A DNA stretch of 44,020 nucleotides from Desulfobulbaceae bacterium (GTDB lineage Bacteria > Desulfobacterota > Desulfobulbia > Desulfobulbales > Desulfocapsaceae). Shown here piece by piece: positions 25,732-33,802 of this stretch. Both the position numbers and the translations under genes were made by a program. Position 1 is the stretch's first letter, and every line of letters begins with the position of its first letter. Below the pieces are notes generated by a model. That model worked only from the letters and a program-made list of their open reading frames with translations, made no database searches and was not told the origin of the DNA. The stretch is taken from the NCBI GenBank assembly GCA_003249645.1, contig QKIH01000051.1, positions 1-44,020 of the forward strand, read 5' to 3'.

Positions 25732-26886
25732 ATGAAAAAAAATTGGTTTGTTGCTATGGCAACCGTTCTCAGCATTTCACTGGTTGGAGGAAATGCTGCA
25801 GATGCTGCACAGCGTGAGAAGTTTGGTATTGACCCTCGCCATGAGGAAGCCAAAAGAGTAGGCTTTAAAACATCTGATCAGAAAATCAGATGGAAAATGG
25901 TTATGCCATGGTCCAAAGGTCTTCTGTTCTATGATATGGCAACACACTTTGCCGACAGCGTTCGCCTTGCTTCTGCAGGCCGTCTAGACATCAAACCGTT
26001 TTCTGCCGGTGAGCTTGTTCCCGGTGATCAGGCGTTTGATGCTGTTTCCAAAGGCTCTGCACAGATCGCTCACGCTTCACCACTCTACTGGAAAGGCAAG
26101 AACGAGGCCTTCGTTGCTTACGCGTCTGTTCCTTTCGGCCTCGATGCAGAAGGCTACAACATCTGGCTGCAGGAGAAAGGCGGTCAGGAAATGCTCAACG
26201 AACTGTATGGAAAGTTCAACATGATTTCTTTCCCTGCTGGTCAGACCGGTCAGGAAATGGGACTGTTCTCAAACAAGAAAGCCACCACCATGGCTGACTT
26301 CAAAGGAATGCGCATCAGAACTCCGGGCTGGTACATGGACATTATGACCAACCTCGGTGCTTCCGTTTCTCCGCTTCCTGGCGGAGAGGTTTACCTTGCT
26401 CTTGAGCGTGGTGTAATTGATGCCGCCGAGTACTCTGTTCCTGCAATCAACTACCCGATGGGCTTTGACGATATCACCAAGTATGTTATTCAGCCTGGTG
26501 TTCATCAACCTGCTTTCCAGTGTGACGTTATCATCAACAAAGATGCATGGAACGAACTTCCTGAAGATCTTCAGTGGATCGTAAAGATTGCTGCAGCGGA
26601 GACCAATGCATGGTCCTACAACTGGATTAACTCTCTGAACGCGGAAGCAGTCAACAAGTTCAAAGAGAAAGTTGAATTCGTCACCATGGATAAAGACACC
26701 ATCATCGAATTCCGTAAGACCACCAAGACATATCTCGACTCTGTAAAAGAGAAGTACCCTGATGTAAAGAAAGCTCTCGACAGCCAGGAAGCATTCCTTG
26801 AGGAATACTCTGTATGGCGTGATGCCCGTTCCGGTGTTACTCCTTGGCCGTATGAGACCTTTATTTCAGGCAGAACCACCGAATAA
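25732..26886 (+). CDS. dctP: TRAP transporter substrate-binding protein (DctP/TakP type)
   Basis: A 384-residue periplasmic protein. ATG 25732 is chosen because GGGAGGAG lies 6 bases upstream and a signal peptide (MKKNWFVAMATVL... GGNAADA-A) follows at once. The mature protein shows the DctP fold, including GELVPGDQAFDAVSKGSAQIAHASPLYWKGK, the conserved MRIRTPGW, and PGGEVYLALERGVIDAAEY. The wording of this last motif, with a nearby Tyr-rich HQPAFQCDVIINKDAWNELP, resembles the TakP group, which binds 2-oxo acids or related carboxylates; that assignment is inference. It delivers ligand to the DctQM membrane complex. First gene of dctPQM, behind a sigma-54 promoter. Confidence 0.93.
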   Translation: MKKNWFVAMATVLSISLVGGNAADAAQREKFGIDPRHEEAKRVGFKTSDQKIRWKMVMPWSKGLLFYDMATHFADSVRLASAGRLDIKPFSAGELVPGDQAFDAVSKGSAQIAHASPLYWKGKNEAFVAYASVPFGLDAEGYNIWLQEKGGQEMLNELYGKFNMISFPAGQTGQEMGLFSNKKATTMADFKGMRIRTPGWYMDIMTNLGASVSPLPGGEVYLALERGVIDAAEYSVPAINYPMGFDDITKYVIQPGVHQPAFQCDVIINKDAWNELPEDLQWIVKIAAAETNAWSYNWINSLNAEAVNKFKEKVEFVTMDKDTIIEFRKTTKTYLDSVKEKYPDVKKALDSQEAFLEEYSVWRDARSGVTPWPYETFISGRTTE

Positions 26887-26940
26887 GAGGTCCATTCAAC
26901 TTCCTTTGAAAGAGGCTGGCCTGAAAGCAACGTTCAACAA

Positions 26941-26969
26941 ACCCTCCCAGTTTTTTTTGCCGGGAGGGT
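26941..26969 (+). other. Hairpin between dctP and dctQ
   Basis: ACCCTCCC / GGGAGGGT, 8 perfect base pairs, around a 13-nt loop containing eight T. It lies between the binding-protein gene and the membrane genes of the same operon. Such hairpins stabilise the upstream message or partly attenuate, giving more DctP than DctQM. Confidence 0.6.
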
Positions 26970-27021
26970 CTGTTGCTCATTGGGAAACAGCCGCGCTAAT
27001 CTGCAACCTGAGGATTTCGTG

Positions 27022-27528
27022 ATGTTCGCAAAAATCGCAAATATGATTGATACCTTCACGACCAAAATGGGCGAGATCACGTCGATGCTGATCATTCCCC
27101 TGCTGGCAGTCGTCGTCTATGAGGTTATCATGCGTTACGGCTTCAATGCTCCAACCACCTGGGGTTTCGAAGTCACTACTTTTCTTTACGGAATGCATTA
27201 CATGTTCGGCATTTCGTATACCGATGTAAAAAACGGTCATGTAAGAGTTGATATCTTCACCGCCCTTGCACCAAAGAAAGTGCAGGCAGCTATCAGCGTC
27301 TTGACCAATCTTGTGTTTTTCATGCCGGTTATGGTTTGTATGGTCATCTGGTCGTCAGAATTTGCCATGTTCTCGGTTCAGGGTTTAGAGAGAAACCCGA
27401 CCAGCTGGGCTCCGTCCATTTATCCGTACAAAATAATAATGGCGTTATGTCTTCTATTTCTTTTGCTGCAGGGGATTTCAAATCTGATTAAAGACCTGCA
27501 GGTTCTTACTGGTAAGGAGGTGCAATAA
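27022..27528 (+). CDS. dctQ: TRAP transporter small membrane subunit (DctQ)
   Basis: A 168-residue protein with four predicted membrane helices and the DctQ signature (LLAVVVYEVIMRYGFNAPTTWGFEVTTFLYG). It forms the membrane part of the sodium-coupled TRAP transporter with DctM. The start at ATG 27022 is preferred because TGAGGA lies 9 bases upstream and the preceding residues are polar and non-conserved; GTG 27019 is equally possible. It is followed by dctM after 2 bases, whose ribosome binding site lies within the end of dctQ. Confidence 0.9.
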   Translation: MFAKIANMIDTFTTKMGEITSMLIIPLLAVVVYEVIMRYGFNAPTTWGFEVTTFLYGMHYMFGISYTDVKNGHVRVDIFTALAPKKVQAAISVLTNLVFFMPVMVCMVIWSSEFAMFSVQGLERNPTSWAPSIYPYKIIMALCLLFLLLQGISNLIKDLQVLTGKEVQ

Positions 27529-27530
27529 TC

Positions 27531-28874
27531 ATGAGCGCTGAATTAATGACAGTGGCCATGTTTGGCACGCTTATTCTTGCCATTACTCTTGGTCACCCGC
27601 TTGCGTATACCCTTGCAGCGGTTGCAACCCTGTTCGGCCTGATCGATAACGGCTGGGATATACCCGGCCTTTTTAACATGTTTGCCAATAACACCTGGGG
27701 GCTCATGAACAACTACGTTCTTGTGGCAATCCCGCTGTTTATTCTCATGGCACAGCTGCTTGATCGATCAAAGGTGGCCGATGAATTGTTTGAAACATTG
27801 TATGTGGTGCTCGGCGGCCTCAAAGGCGGCCTCGGTCTTGCCGTTGTCGTTGTTTGTACCGTCTTTGCAGCGACCACCGGTATTATCGGTGCATCCGTTG
27901 TCGCCATGGGTCTGCTGGCAACCCCTGCACTGATGAAGAAAGGATATCAGAAAGAAATGTCAGCCGGTATCATCTGTGCTGCCGGGACCCTTGGTATTCT
28001 CATTCCTCCATCGATCATGATGGTTGTCTATGGTGGTCTCACCGGACTGAAAGAAACCTCTGTCGGTAATCTTTTTGCCGCTTCCATCCTGCCGGGTCTG
28101 CTGCTTGCCGCGCTCTATTTTGTCTACATCTGGATCCGCTGCACCATCAATCCCAAACTCGGACCGCCAATTACCAAAGAAGAGGCCTCCAAGTGGACTG
28201 GAATGCAGAAGCTGATGCTGACCTTAAAATCGCTTCTTCCGCCGATGGCCCTTATTCTCGCCGTTATGGGAACCATCCTGGCCGGTGTCGCTACACCGAC
28301 AGAGGCCGCAGCACTTGGTGCTTTCGGCGCACTCATCCTTGCCATTTTGAACAGAAAGTTCAGCTGGCAGGTAATGAAAGAATCCGCTTACGCCACCATG
28401 TCAACCACCGCAATGGTTATGATGCTGTTTATCGGCGGTAAATTTTTCAGCACGGTATTCCTCTCCATGGGCGGCGGTGACGTTGTTGCCGACGTACTGG
28501 TCGGTTCCGGTATGAACAGATATCTCGTTCTGTTCATCATGATGGCCATTGTTTTCGTCATGGGTATGTTTATTGACTGGGCTGCGATTTTGCTCGTTAC
28601 AGTGCCGATTTTCATGCCGATTGCCATGGAACTCGACTTTGACCCGCTGTGGTTCTCGATTTTACTCTGTGTTAACCTTCAGACATCATTTCTTACCCCG
28701 CCGTTCGGATATGCGCTTTTCTATTTCAAAGGCGTTGCTCCGGAAGGCTACACAATGGGGCATGTGTACAGAGGAATCATGCCGTTTGTCGGTTTACAGA
28801 TTTTAGGACTCGTCATTTTAGCCATTTTCCCGGATATCATTACCTATCTTCCGAGAATCTTCTTCGGCGAATAA
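27531..28874 (+). CDS. dctM: TRAP transporter large membrane subunit (DctM)
   Basis: A 447-residue membrane protein with about 12 helices in an inverted repeat, the sodium-driven permease of the TRAP system. Conserved pieces include LGHPLAYTLA near the start, YVLVAIPLFILMAQLLDRS, GTLGILIPPSIMMVVYGGLT, GVATPTEAAALGAFGALIL and the last NLQTSFLTPPFGYALFYFKGVAP. Translation starts at ATG 27531 after a strong TAAGGAGGTG. With DctP and DctQ it completes the transporter; a large imperfect hairpin follows. Confidence 0.95.
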   Translation: MSAELMTVAMFGTLILAITLGHPLAYTLAAVATLFGLIDNGWDIPGLFNMFANNTWGLMNNYVLVAIPLFILMAQLLDRSKVADELFETLYVVLGGLKGGLGLAVVVVCTVFAATTGIIGASVVAMGLLATPALMKKGYQKEMSAGIICAAGTLGILIPPSIMMVVYGGLTGLKETSVGNLFAASILPGLLLAALYFVYIWIRCTINPKLGPPITKEEASKWTGMQKLMLTLKSLLPPMALILAVMGTILAGVATPTEAAALGAFGALILAILNRKFSWQVMKESAYATMSTTAMVMMLFIGGKFFSTVFLSMGGGDVVADVLVGSGMNRYLVLFIMMAIVFVMGMFIDWAAILLVTVPIFMPIAMELDFDPLWFSILLCVNLQTSFLTPPFGYALFYFKGVAPEGYTMGHVYRGIMPFVGLQILGLVILAIFPDIITYLPRIFFGE

Positions 28875-28884
28875 TGACAACAAA

Positions 28885-28968
28885 ATAGTGAAAGGACGGG
28901 CCAGGTATTCTCCTCCGGTGTCCCACCCCTTATCCCACCAAGATGCCTGGTCTTGTCTTTTCACTATC
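28885..28968 (+). terminator. Large imperfect hairpin after dctM
   Basis: ATAGTGAAAGGAC...GCCAGGTAT (28885-28907) pairs with ATGCCTGGTC...CTTTTCACTAT (28943-28968) with a few mismatches and a ~35-nt loop, followed by CTCTTTATT. This fits a terminator of the TRAP operon. Confidence 0.55.
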
Positions 28969-28974
28969 TCTTTA

Positions 28975-29269
28975 TTACCCGGCTGGCAACTCTCACCGTT
29001 TTGGAAAAGTGGGCTTTTCAACCTGTAGAAACAAATCAAAGCACCGGTTGAAGCGATGATGATCGCAGGTCCCTTTCTCGTTCAATAAATCTCATAAAAG
29101 CTACGGCTGTTGAAGCTAATGTCAGCGCCATTTCCTTTCTCTTTCCACTGTAATTCTGTGCTTTTCACCGACTTGTCTCTTTTGTTTATTTTTGCTACAA
29201 CAAAAGAAGCATCACAGAGACCAGACGGCTTGCACGCAAGCGGGTCCAGAGCAAAGGGAACATGGTTTT
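28975..29269. other. Intergenic region, no gene seen
   Basis: About 300 bases between the hairpin after dctM and the first small zinc-protein gene. ORFs here (29110-29295) lack ribosome binding sites and recognisable domains. I see no promoter that I can defend. Confidence 0.35.
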
Positions 29270-29449
29270 ATGGGAAAGTGCCGCCGCCATCCTAAACGTG
29301 AGACATCATATTACTGCCAGAAATATCATCACTATCTGTGCAGCGAATGCTTGCGCTGTCAGGACCCGCAGCTCTACTGCAAACACAGACCGAACTGTAT
29401 TATCTCATTCATGGAAAAAAGGGGTTTTAAAGACGAGCCAGAAGACTGA
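29270..29449 (+). CDS. Small Cys/His-rich zinc-binding protein
   Basis: A 59-residue protein if started at ATG 29270: MGKCRRHPKRETSYYC, then YHHYLCSECLRCQDPQLYCKHRPNC. The spacing of Cys and His (C-x3-H, then C, C-x2-C-x2-C, C-x3-x-C) resembles B-box-like small zinc fingers seen as short proteins in delta-proteobacteria. It probably binds one or two zinc ions; the function is unknown. Residues upstream of this Met are low in conservation, so the longer frame from 29192 is not used. It is followed after 14 bases by another small zinc protein, and the two may form an operon. Confidence 0.6.
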   Translation: MGKCRRHPKRETSYYCQKYHHYLCSECLRCQDPQLYCKHRPNCIISFMEKRGFKDEPED

Positions 29450-29463
29450 AAAGGAGACACGCC

Positions 29464-29637
29464 ATGCCCAGTCAATGTCCGGGATTTGAGACGAACAAAA
29501 GCTTATCCGAAGTTACCGTTAAGTGTCCGCAATGCGGAAAAGAAATTGATATTTTCTCAGACGAGCTCGACAAACAGCATAAATGCCCTGTCTGTGCTGC
29601 GCAGATTGATCCGCGCAGCAATATCGTTTCATCGTAG
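29464..29637 (+). CDS. Small zinc-ribbon protein, 57 residues
   Basis: ATG 29464 follows AAGGAGACACGCC. The product has a CPQC (about residue 21) and a CPVC (about residue 41) separated by 16 residues, a classical zinc ribbon, with an acidic linker between (EIDIFSDELDKQ). Proteins of this type may bind RNA, DNA or protein partners; none can be named here. It ends 5 bases before the convergent CBS gene's stop, leaving almost no spacer. Confidence 0.65.
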   Translation: MPSQCPGFETNKSLSEVTVKCPQCGKEIDIFSDELDKQHKCPVCAAQIDPRSNIVSS

Positions 29638-29642
29638 CATTT

Positions 29643-30578
29643 TCAGTTGGCCTGACTCTTTGGCACTATCCTGCTTGAGGTACAGGCCTGACAGGAACCG
29701 GATCGTGCCCTTGCCGCATCGGCTAAAGAGAGCATACCGGTCATGAATGCCGGCTCATCCCGATAAACAAAGAGCCGGCTCAGATCGTTGTGAATCATCT
29801 CTCTGATTGCCTGTTCAAGCGGCTGATTCTCATCACAGGCATAGACCCTAGGTGTCATCACTTTGCAGGCTCTGGTGTCGTTTTTCACACCCCGCTTGTA
29901 GGCAAGCATGATATCGGTTTTTGAAATGACACCAGCAGCACGGCCCTCTTCTTTCAACAGCAAAATCGCACCCATCCTGGACAAGGCAAGCTCTTCTATG
30001 ACTTCAAGGAGGCTCAGCTGATAATCCATGGTCTTGAAGCTCTGCTTCATCACTTCTTTTACCAGCAGCCTGCCGATAAACTCATGCCTGTCCTCACCAC
30101 CGTGCCTATTGTACAGACCGTTATCGCATGCATGGCAATAACGATAGAGCATCCCGACAATATCCGGATAAGAGATACTGCCTGCGGTCCGGTGATCAAT
30201 CGGATCAATAACATATAGCTGGTGAATTCTGTTTTCCTGCATCAGCGCCAGAGAAGAATCCAGCTTATCGTCCGCTGAACAGCAGATAACCGGGGTGCTC
30301 ATAATATCCTGCACTTTTAATGACAGGGGCAGATCACTGTAATAGGCCGTAATCAATTCTGTTTTACTGATCACCCCGACGGGCGTCATACGCTGGTCAG
30401 TAACCAGTACCGCATTTGCCTTGTGTCTGATGAGCAGCTGTACTGCATCTCCCAGAGTTTGATTTTTTGTTAAATGCAATGCACCGAAACGCATTGCATC
30501 GTAAACTCGCAGACCACTGAATGAAGGCTCTCTGAGATGCTTCACCAGCAGCTGCTCTGAATGGGTACGGAGTTCCAT
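29643..30578 (-). CDS. Protein with four CBS domains
   Basis: A 311-residue cytoplasmic protein made of two CBS pairs (about residues 25-140 and 165-295), for example VLVTDQRMTPVGVISKTELI, RIHQLYVID, ILLLKEEGRAAGVISKTDIML and SRLFVYRDEPAFMTGMLSLAD. CBS pairs bind adenine nucleotides (AMP, ATP, SAM, NADH) and usually sense energy state. No catalytic domain is attached. ATG 30578 is preferred over GTG 30584, which would overlap the upstream stop by 4 bases. A CxxC (CQAC) lies near the C terminus. It follows a smaller CBS gene with which it must be co-transcribed. Confidence 0.85.
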   Translation of the reverse strand: MELRTHSEQLLVKHLREPSFSGLRVYDAMRFGALHLTKNQTLGDAVQLLIRHKANAVLVTDQRMTPVGVISKTELITAYYSDLPLSLKVQDIMSTPVICCSADDKLDSSLALMQENRIHQLYVIDPIDHRTAGSISYPDIVGMLYRYCHACDNGLYNRHGGEDRHEFIGRLLVKEVMKQSFKTMDYQLSLLEVIEELALSRMGAILLLKEEGRAAGVISKTDIMLAYKRGVKNDTRACKVMTPRVYACDENQPLEQAIREMIHNDLSRLFVYRDEPAFMTGMLSLADAARARSGSCQACTSSRIVPKSQAN

Positions 30579-30580
30579 GA

Positions 30581-31048
30581 TCACTCACCAAGTTGCCCCA
30601 GCAGATAAAAGAAGAGATCCGAAAGATAAATAATACCAACAACTTTCTGTCCTTCAACCACCGGGATTCGTCTGATCCTGTTCTGATTCATCTTTGCCAG
30701 AACAGCAAAAACATTGGTATTGACATCGACTGTAACAATGCCTGTTGACATGATATCGCCAACCTGCATTTTTCTGGTTCGTTCGCAAACCTTCTCAACC
30801 ATGCCGTTCAAATCGATGTCACTCATCTCTCCCCAGATGTGACTGTGTTTCGGCTGTGCAAAAAGAAGAATGTCCTCCATGGACAGAATACCGACCAGAT
30901 CTCCCGCCGGATTGATAACCATAAAACCGAAAACCCGACGTGCGTCGCTCTCGGCATTTTGCTGAAACAACTTGATCGAGTCGATCAACGGGGTCGTTGG
31001 AAGCAGAGAGGAAAACTCTGTATTCATGATATCTCTGGCTGTATTCAT
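30581..31048 (-). CDS. Protein with two CBS domains
   Basis: A 155-residue protein composed of one CBS pair: the first repeat begins with TARDIMNTEFSSLLPTTPL and includes FGFMVINPAGDLVGILSMEDI; the second contains VGDIMSTGIVTVDVNTNVFAVLAKMNQNRIRRIPVVEGQKVVGIIYLSDLF. It probably binds an adenine nucleotide. ATG 31048 is preceded by AAGGAGC. The partner gene downstream overlaps or abuts its stop codon, so the two products together supply six CBS domains and may work as one complex. Confidence 0.85.
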   Translation of the reverse strand: MNTARDIMNTEFSSLLPTTPLIDSIKLFQQNAESDARRVFGFMVINPAGDLVGILSMEDILLFAQPKHSHIWGEMSDIDLNGMVEKVCERTRKMQVGDIMSTGIVTVDVNTNVFAVLAKMNQNRIRRIPVVEGQKVVGIIYLSDLFFYLLGQLGE

Positions 31049-31321
31049 AGAGGCCGCTCCTTCCGGCTGCAGTTACTGCATGTTCTATTTCTGGGGTATC
31101 ACAAATCAGGCGTCGAATCAAATCGAAAAAAGGTGTTCTTCCATGCGGAATAAGTGTTCGAGAGGATAAGTTCCATCGTTTCAAAGCAATATAAAATATA
31201 GAGAAATTCTTTTTTTTATCCTTACGCGCAGAGAAGCAAGCGCTGCTCTTGCAACATTGGCAGAGCGGAAGTATCTTCAAAGAAGAAGAATTACCAACAA
31301 CTCAGCAGGAGGGCCGACAAT

Positions 31322-31516
31322 ATGTGCCAAATGAGGATCGTGAAAGAAACTGCCGGTGTGGAGGAGCAGTTATTTGAAGATGTTACACGACTTGAAGTAA
31401 CAGGTGAAGGCAGACTGGCAATCACATCTCTGTTCGGCGGAACAGCAGAGGTTGAAGGACAAATTCAAATTATAGATTTTAATGCCGGACGACTCGTTAT
31501 ACGGCAGAACGGATAA
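31322..31516 (+). CDS. CooT-family small (nickel-binding type) protein
   Basis: A 64-residue protein beginning MCQMRIVKE, with DVTRLEVTGEGRLAITSLFGGTAEVEGQIQIIDFNAGRLVI. This is the CooT (PF10133) pattern: Cys at position 2 and a short beta-barrel. CooT of Rhodospirillum rubrum binds nickel as a dimer through Cys2 and is encoded with the carbon-monoxide dehydrogenase genes. AGGAGG lies 7 bases before the ATG. Followed after 9 bases by a His-tailed small protein. No carbon-monoxide dehydrogenase gene is in the window, but Wood-Ljungdahl genes are. Confidence 0.8.
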   Translation: MCQMRIVKETAGVEEQLFEDVTRLEVTGEGRLAITSLFGGTAEVEGQIQIIDFNAGRLVIRQNG

Positions 31517-31525
31517 GGAGCAGTT

Positions 31526-31762
31526 ATGGATGATCTGAACAAGCTGCAGATTCTGCTACAGCACTGGCTGGACCATAACAGAAGCCACGTTAAGGAATTT
31601 GGCAAATGGCAGGACCAGATAAGCCCGGAACATCAGTCAATCGCTGACAAGATCGGACTGATTTTAAATAAGATGGATGAGATCAACCATCTGCTAGAAA
31701 GTGCCCTCGATGAGGCAGGGGGGCCGACCGAACACCACCATCATCACCATCACCACAGCTGA
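31526..31762 (+). CDS. Small helical protein with C-terminal octahistidine tail
   Basis: A 78-residue protein, mostly alpha-helical (QILLQHWLDHNRSHVKEFGKWQDQI...), ending in eight consecutive histidines followed by one serine. It follows the CooT-like gene after 9 bases with AAGGAG ahead of its ATG. CooJ, the third gene of the R. rubrum cooCTJ cluster, is also a small nickel chaperone with a His-rich C-terminal tail, so a nickel-carrier role parallel to CooJ is a fair inference; direct homology to CooJ is not shown. Also His15-like residues HWLDHNRSH could add metal ligands. Zinc or copper binding is an alternative. Confidence 0.7.
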   Translation: MDDLNKLQILLQHWLDHNRSHVKEFGKWQDQISPEHQSIADKIGLILNKMDEINHLLESALDEAGGPTEHHHHHHHHS

Positions 31763-31773
31763 ACCAATAGGTC

Positions 31774-31820
31774 AAAAAAAGGTTGAGAAGTGTCGGCCCT
31801 GATTTGGCGGCCGACACTTC
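31774..31820. terminator. Bidirectional terminator between the His-tail gene and rubrerythrin
   Basis: Perfect 12-bp stem GAAGTGTCGGCC (31787-31798) and GGCCGACACTTC (31809-31820) with a 10-nt loop. A7 at 31774-31780 gives a U-run for transcripts of the minus-strand rubrerythrin gene, so termination is best in that direction. Confidence 0.85.
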
Positions 31821-31830
31821 AGCTCTCAGA

Positions 31831-32406
31831 TCAGTAATTTTCACCCAGCAGTTCAAAATGTGCCTGCGGATGAGCACAGGCCGGACACAGCTCAACCGCT
31901 GATATGCCTTCATGGACGTATCCGCAGTTTCGGCAGCGCCATTTCACAGGAGCATCTTTCTTAAAAACCTTGTCCGCCATGATATTTGCTGCAAGATCAA
32001 GGTAACGTTTTTCATGCTGCTTCTCTGCAACAGAGATATAATCCCAGACAGAGGCAATTCCTTCAAACCCCTCTTCTCTGGCTATTTTTGCATACCCCGG
32101 ATACATATCATTCCATTCATGCTTTTCTCCGGCAGCTGAAGCCTTCAGGTTTTCAAGGGTAGTGCCGATTATTCCTGCCGGAAAGGCAAAGGAAATTTCA
32201 ACATCACCACCTTCAAGAAACTTGAAAAAACGTTTGGCGTGCTCTTTCTCCTGGGCCGCAGTCTCTTCAAAGATTGACGAGATCTGTACATATCCCTCTT
32301 TCTTTGCAACACTTGCAAAATAGGTATATCGGTTTCTTGCCTGAGATTCACCGGCAAAAGAGGTTAACAGATTGATTTCGGTTTGGGTTCCTTTCAATTT
32401 AGCCAT
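31831..32406 (-). CDS. rbr: Rubrerythrin
   Basis: A 191-residue non-haem iron protein. The N-terminal four-helix bundle has the diiron ligands in two Glu-containing helices (NLLTSFAGESQARNRYTYFA and EETAAQEKEHAKRFF; then KIAREEGFEGIASVWDYISVAEKQHEKRY), and the C terminus is a rubredoxin-like FeS4 site (WRCRNCGYVHEG, LCPACAHPQAHF). It reduces hydrogen peroxide to water in anaerobes. ATG 32406 is preceded by CCGGAG. A single gene with its own terminator; it signals an anaerobe that tolerates some oxygen. Confidence 0.97.
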   Translation of the reverse strand: MAKLKGTQTEINLLTSFAGESQARNRYTYFASVAKKEGYVQISSIFEETAAQEKEHAKRFFKFLEGGDVEISFAFPAGIIGTTLENLKASAAGEKHEWNDMYPGYAKIAREEGFEGIASVWDYISVAEKQHEKRYLDLAANIMADKVFKKDAPVKWRCRNCGYVHEGISAVELCPACAHPQAHFELLGENY

Positions 32407-32461
32407 AATACAACTCCGGTTAAGATTCTTGATTTTCTTACTTTACACTAGTCAAATACCA

Positions 32462-33640
32462 TTACGATTCAGTTTTTACCAACCTTTTCAATACGATAGT
32501 CCACAACACAAGAACAAGCCCCGCAGACAGCATACCAAGAGTTCCTATAACTCCAACCGGATTGCCCCATGGCAGAGAGATAAAGTACATCGAGAACGCG
32601 CCAACCATAAAAAAGATAAAGACCATGAACGATGAGGCGGCTCCGGCATATTTATCCACCTGGTCCAGAATCATATTATTACTGACCGGCCTGCTCAGAC
32701 CAAAACAGAAGGAGAGTATTGCCATGGGCAGGGCAAGTCCGAATGGACCTGGAATAACACCGCTTGCCATAACAAGGGCACCAACGAGCATGCTGGCAAA
32801 AGACAGACTCAGCAGGCGGTTCGTACTGACACTTTTCTGCAGACGGCTGCAGGAGAACGACCCGGCCATGATTGCCATGGCATTGAAGGCAAAGAAATAG
32901 CTGAATTGCCTCTCTGTCAGTCCGAACCCTGAAATATAGATATCGGATGAACGGGCAATAAAAGAAAAATGAGCAAGGCCGATAAGGGAAAAGGCTAAAA
33001 CCATCCCCATATATGCCTTGTTGGTAAACAGCTGCAGATATGAGTTAAAAATATTGTTGATGCTTACCGGAGAAACCTCCTTGAGGGTTTCTTCCATGGC
33101 AAGTACACCGGAAAAAGCAACGCTGCCGACAATCGCCTGGGCTATGAATACCCATGGCCAGGAAAACCAGGTCATGATCATGCCGCCAAGCACCGGGGCA
33201 AGCATCGGCGCGAGAGCCATGATTATTCCGATATAGGCAAGTATTCTCTGGCGCTCACGTCCTTCATAGATGTCTTTTGATATTGCCATGGCCATGACAG
33301 ATGCAGAGGCAGCGCCCGCTGCCTGCATGACTCGAAAAATAATAAGGTCATATACATTGCCGGCCATACCGCATAGAAGGCTTGCACCTATATAGATTGC
33401 TATACCGGCCAGCAGGGGCGGTTTGCGTCCAAAACGATCTGCAAGAGGGCCGTAAACAAGCAGACTGAAGCAATAGGAAATAAAAAAAGCTACCAGAGAA
33501 AGGTTAACTGTAGCAAGCGGCTGCTTCCACACTTCGGTGAGAAGCGGAATGGCAGGCAGATACATATCTGTAGATAAAGGAGGAAAGGCTGACAAGAGTG
33601 ACAAGAGCAGTAATGTCTTCAGTCCTTTATTACTTTGCAT
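32462..33640 (-). CDS. Bcr/CflA-family multidrug efflux MFS transporter
   Basis: A 392-residue inner-membrane protein with 12 predicted helices. STDMYLPAIPLL in helix 1 and PLADRFGRKPPLL in loop 2-3 are typical of Bcr/CflA drug:proton antiporters (bicyclomycin, sulfathiazole, chloramphenicol in known members), as is MQAAGAASASVMAMAISKDIY. It diverges from a MarR-type regulator whose promoter region holds a palindrome, so the regulator probably controls it. The substrate is not known. Confidence 0.9.
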   Translation of the reverse strand: MQSNKGLKTLLLLSLLSAFPPLSTDMYLPAIPLLTEVWKQPLATVNLSLVAFFISYCFSLLVYGPLADRFGRKPPLLAGIAIYIGASLLCGMAGNVYDLIIFRVMQAAGAASASVMAMAISKDIYEGRERQRILAYIGIIMALAPMLAPVLGGMIMTWFSWPWVFIAQAIVGSVAFSGVLAMEETLKEVSPVSINNIFNSYLQLFTNKAYMGMVLAFSLIGLAHFSFIARSSDIYISGFGLTERQFSYFFAFNAMAIMAGSFSCSRLQKSVSTNRLLSLSFASMLVGALVMASGVIPGPFGLALPMAILSFCFGLSRPVSNNMILDQVDKYAGAASSFMVFIFFMVGAFSMYFISLPWGNPVGVIGTLGMLSAGLVLVLWTIVLKRLVKTES

Positions 33641-33774
33641 TGGATCTCTCGTTTCTCGGTTGAATAGGCGTTACCTTTATGACCGGAAGAGGCTGAGGCC
33701 GGGCAGGACACCATTTCACTTTGCATTATAGTAACTTATGCAATTCATCACCCGCTTATCAGGAGGAATTTCGC

Positions 33775-33802
33775 TTGACATATTATTTCGACTTTCTATT
33801 AT
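33775..33802 (+). promoter_or_regulatory. Sigma-70-type promoter of the marR gene
   Basis: TTGACA at 33775-33780, a 16-base spacer and TATTAT at 33797-33802: a perfect -35 and a one-mismatch -10. It points to the MarR gene starting at 33861. Confidence 0.75.

Noticed and set aside
29110..29295. 61-codon ORF ahead of the small zinc-protein gene
   Set aside because: Low-complexity hydrophobic translation, no ribosome binding site, overlaps a better-supported gene.
31736..31759. His8 tail as a cloning-vector tag
   Set aside because: Mixed CAC/CAT codons, natural upstream gene spacing and a native terminator right after; no vector sequence nearby.
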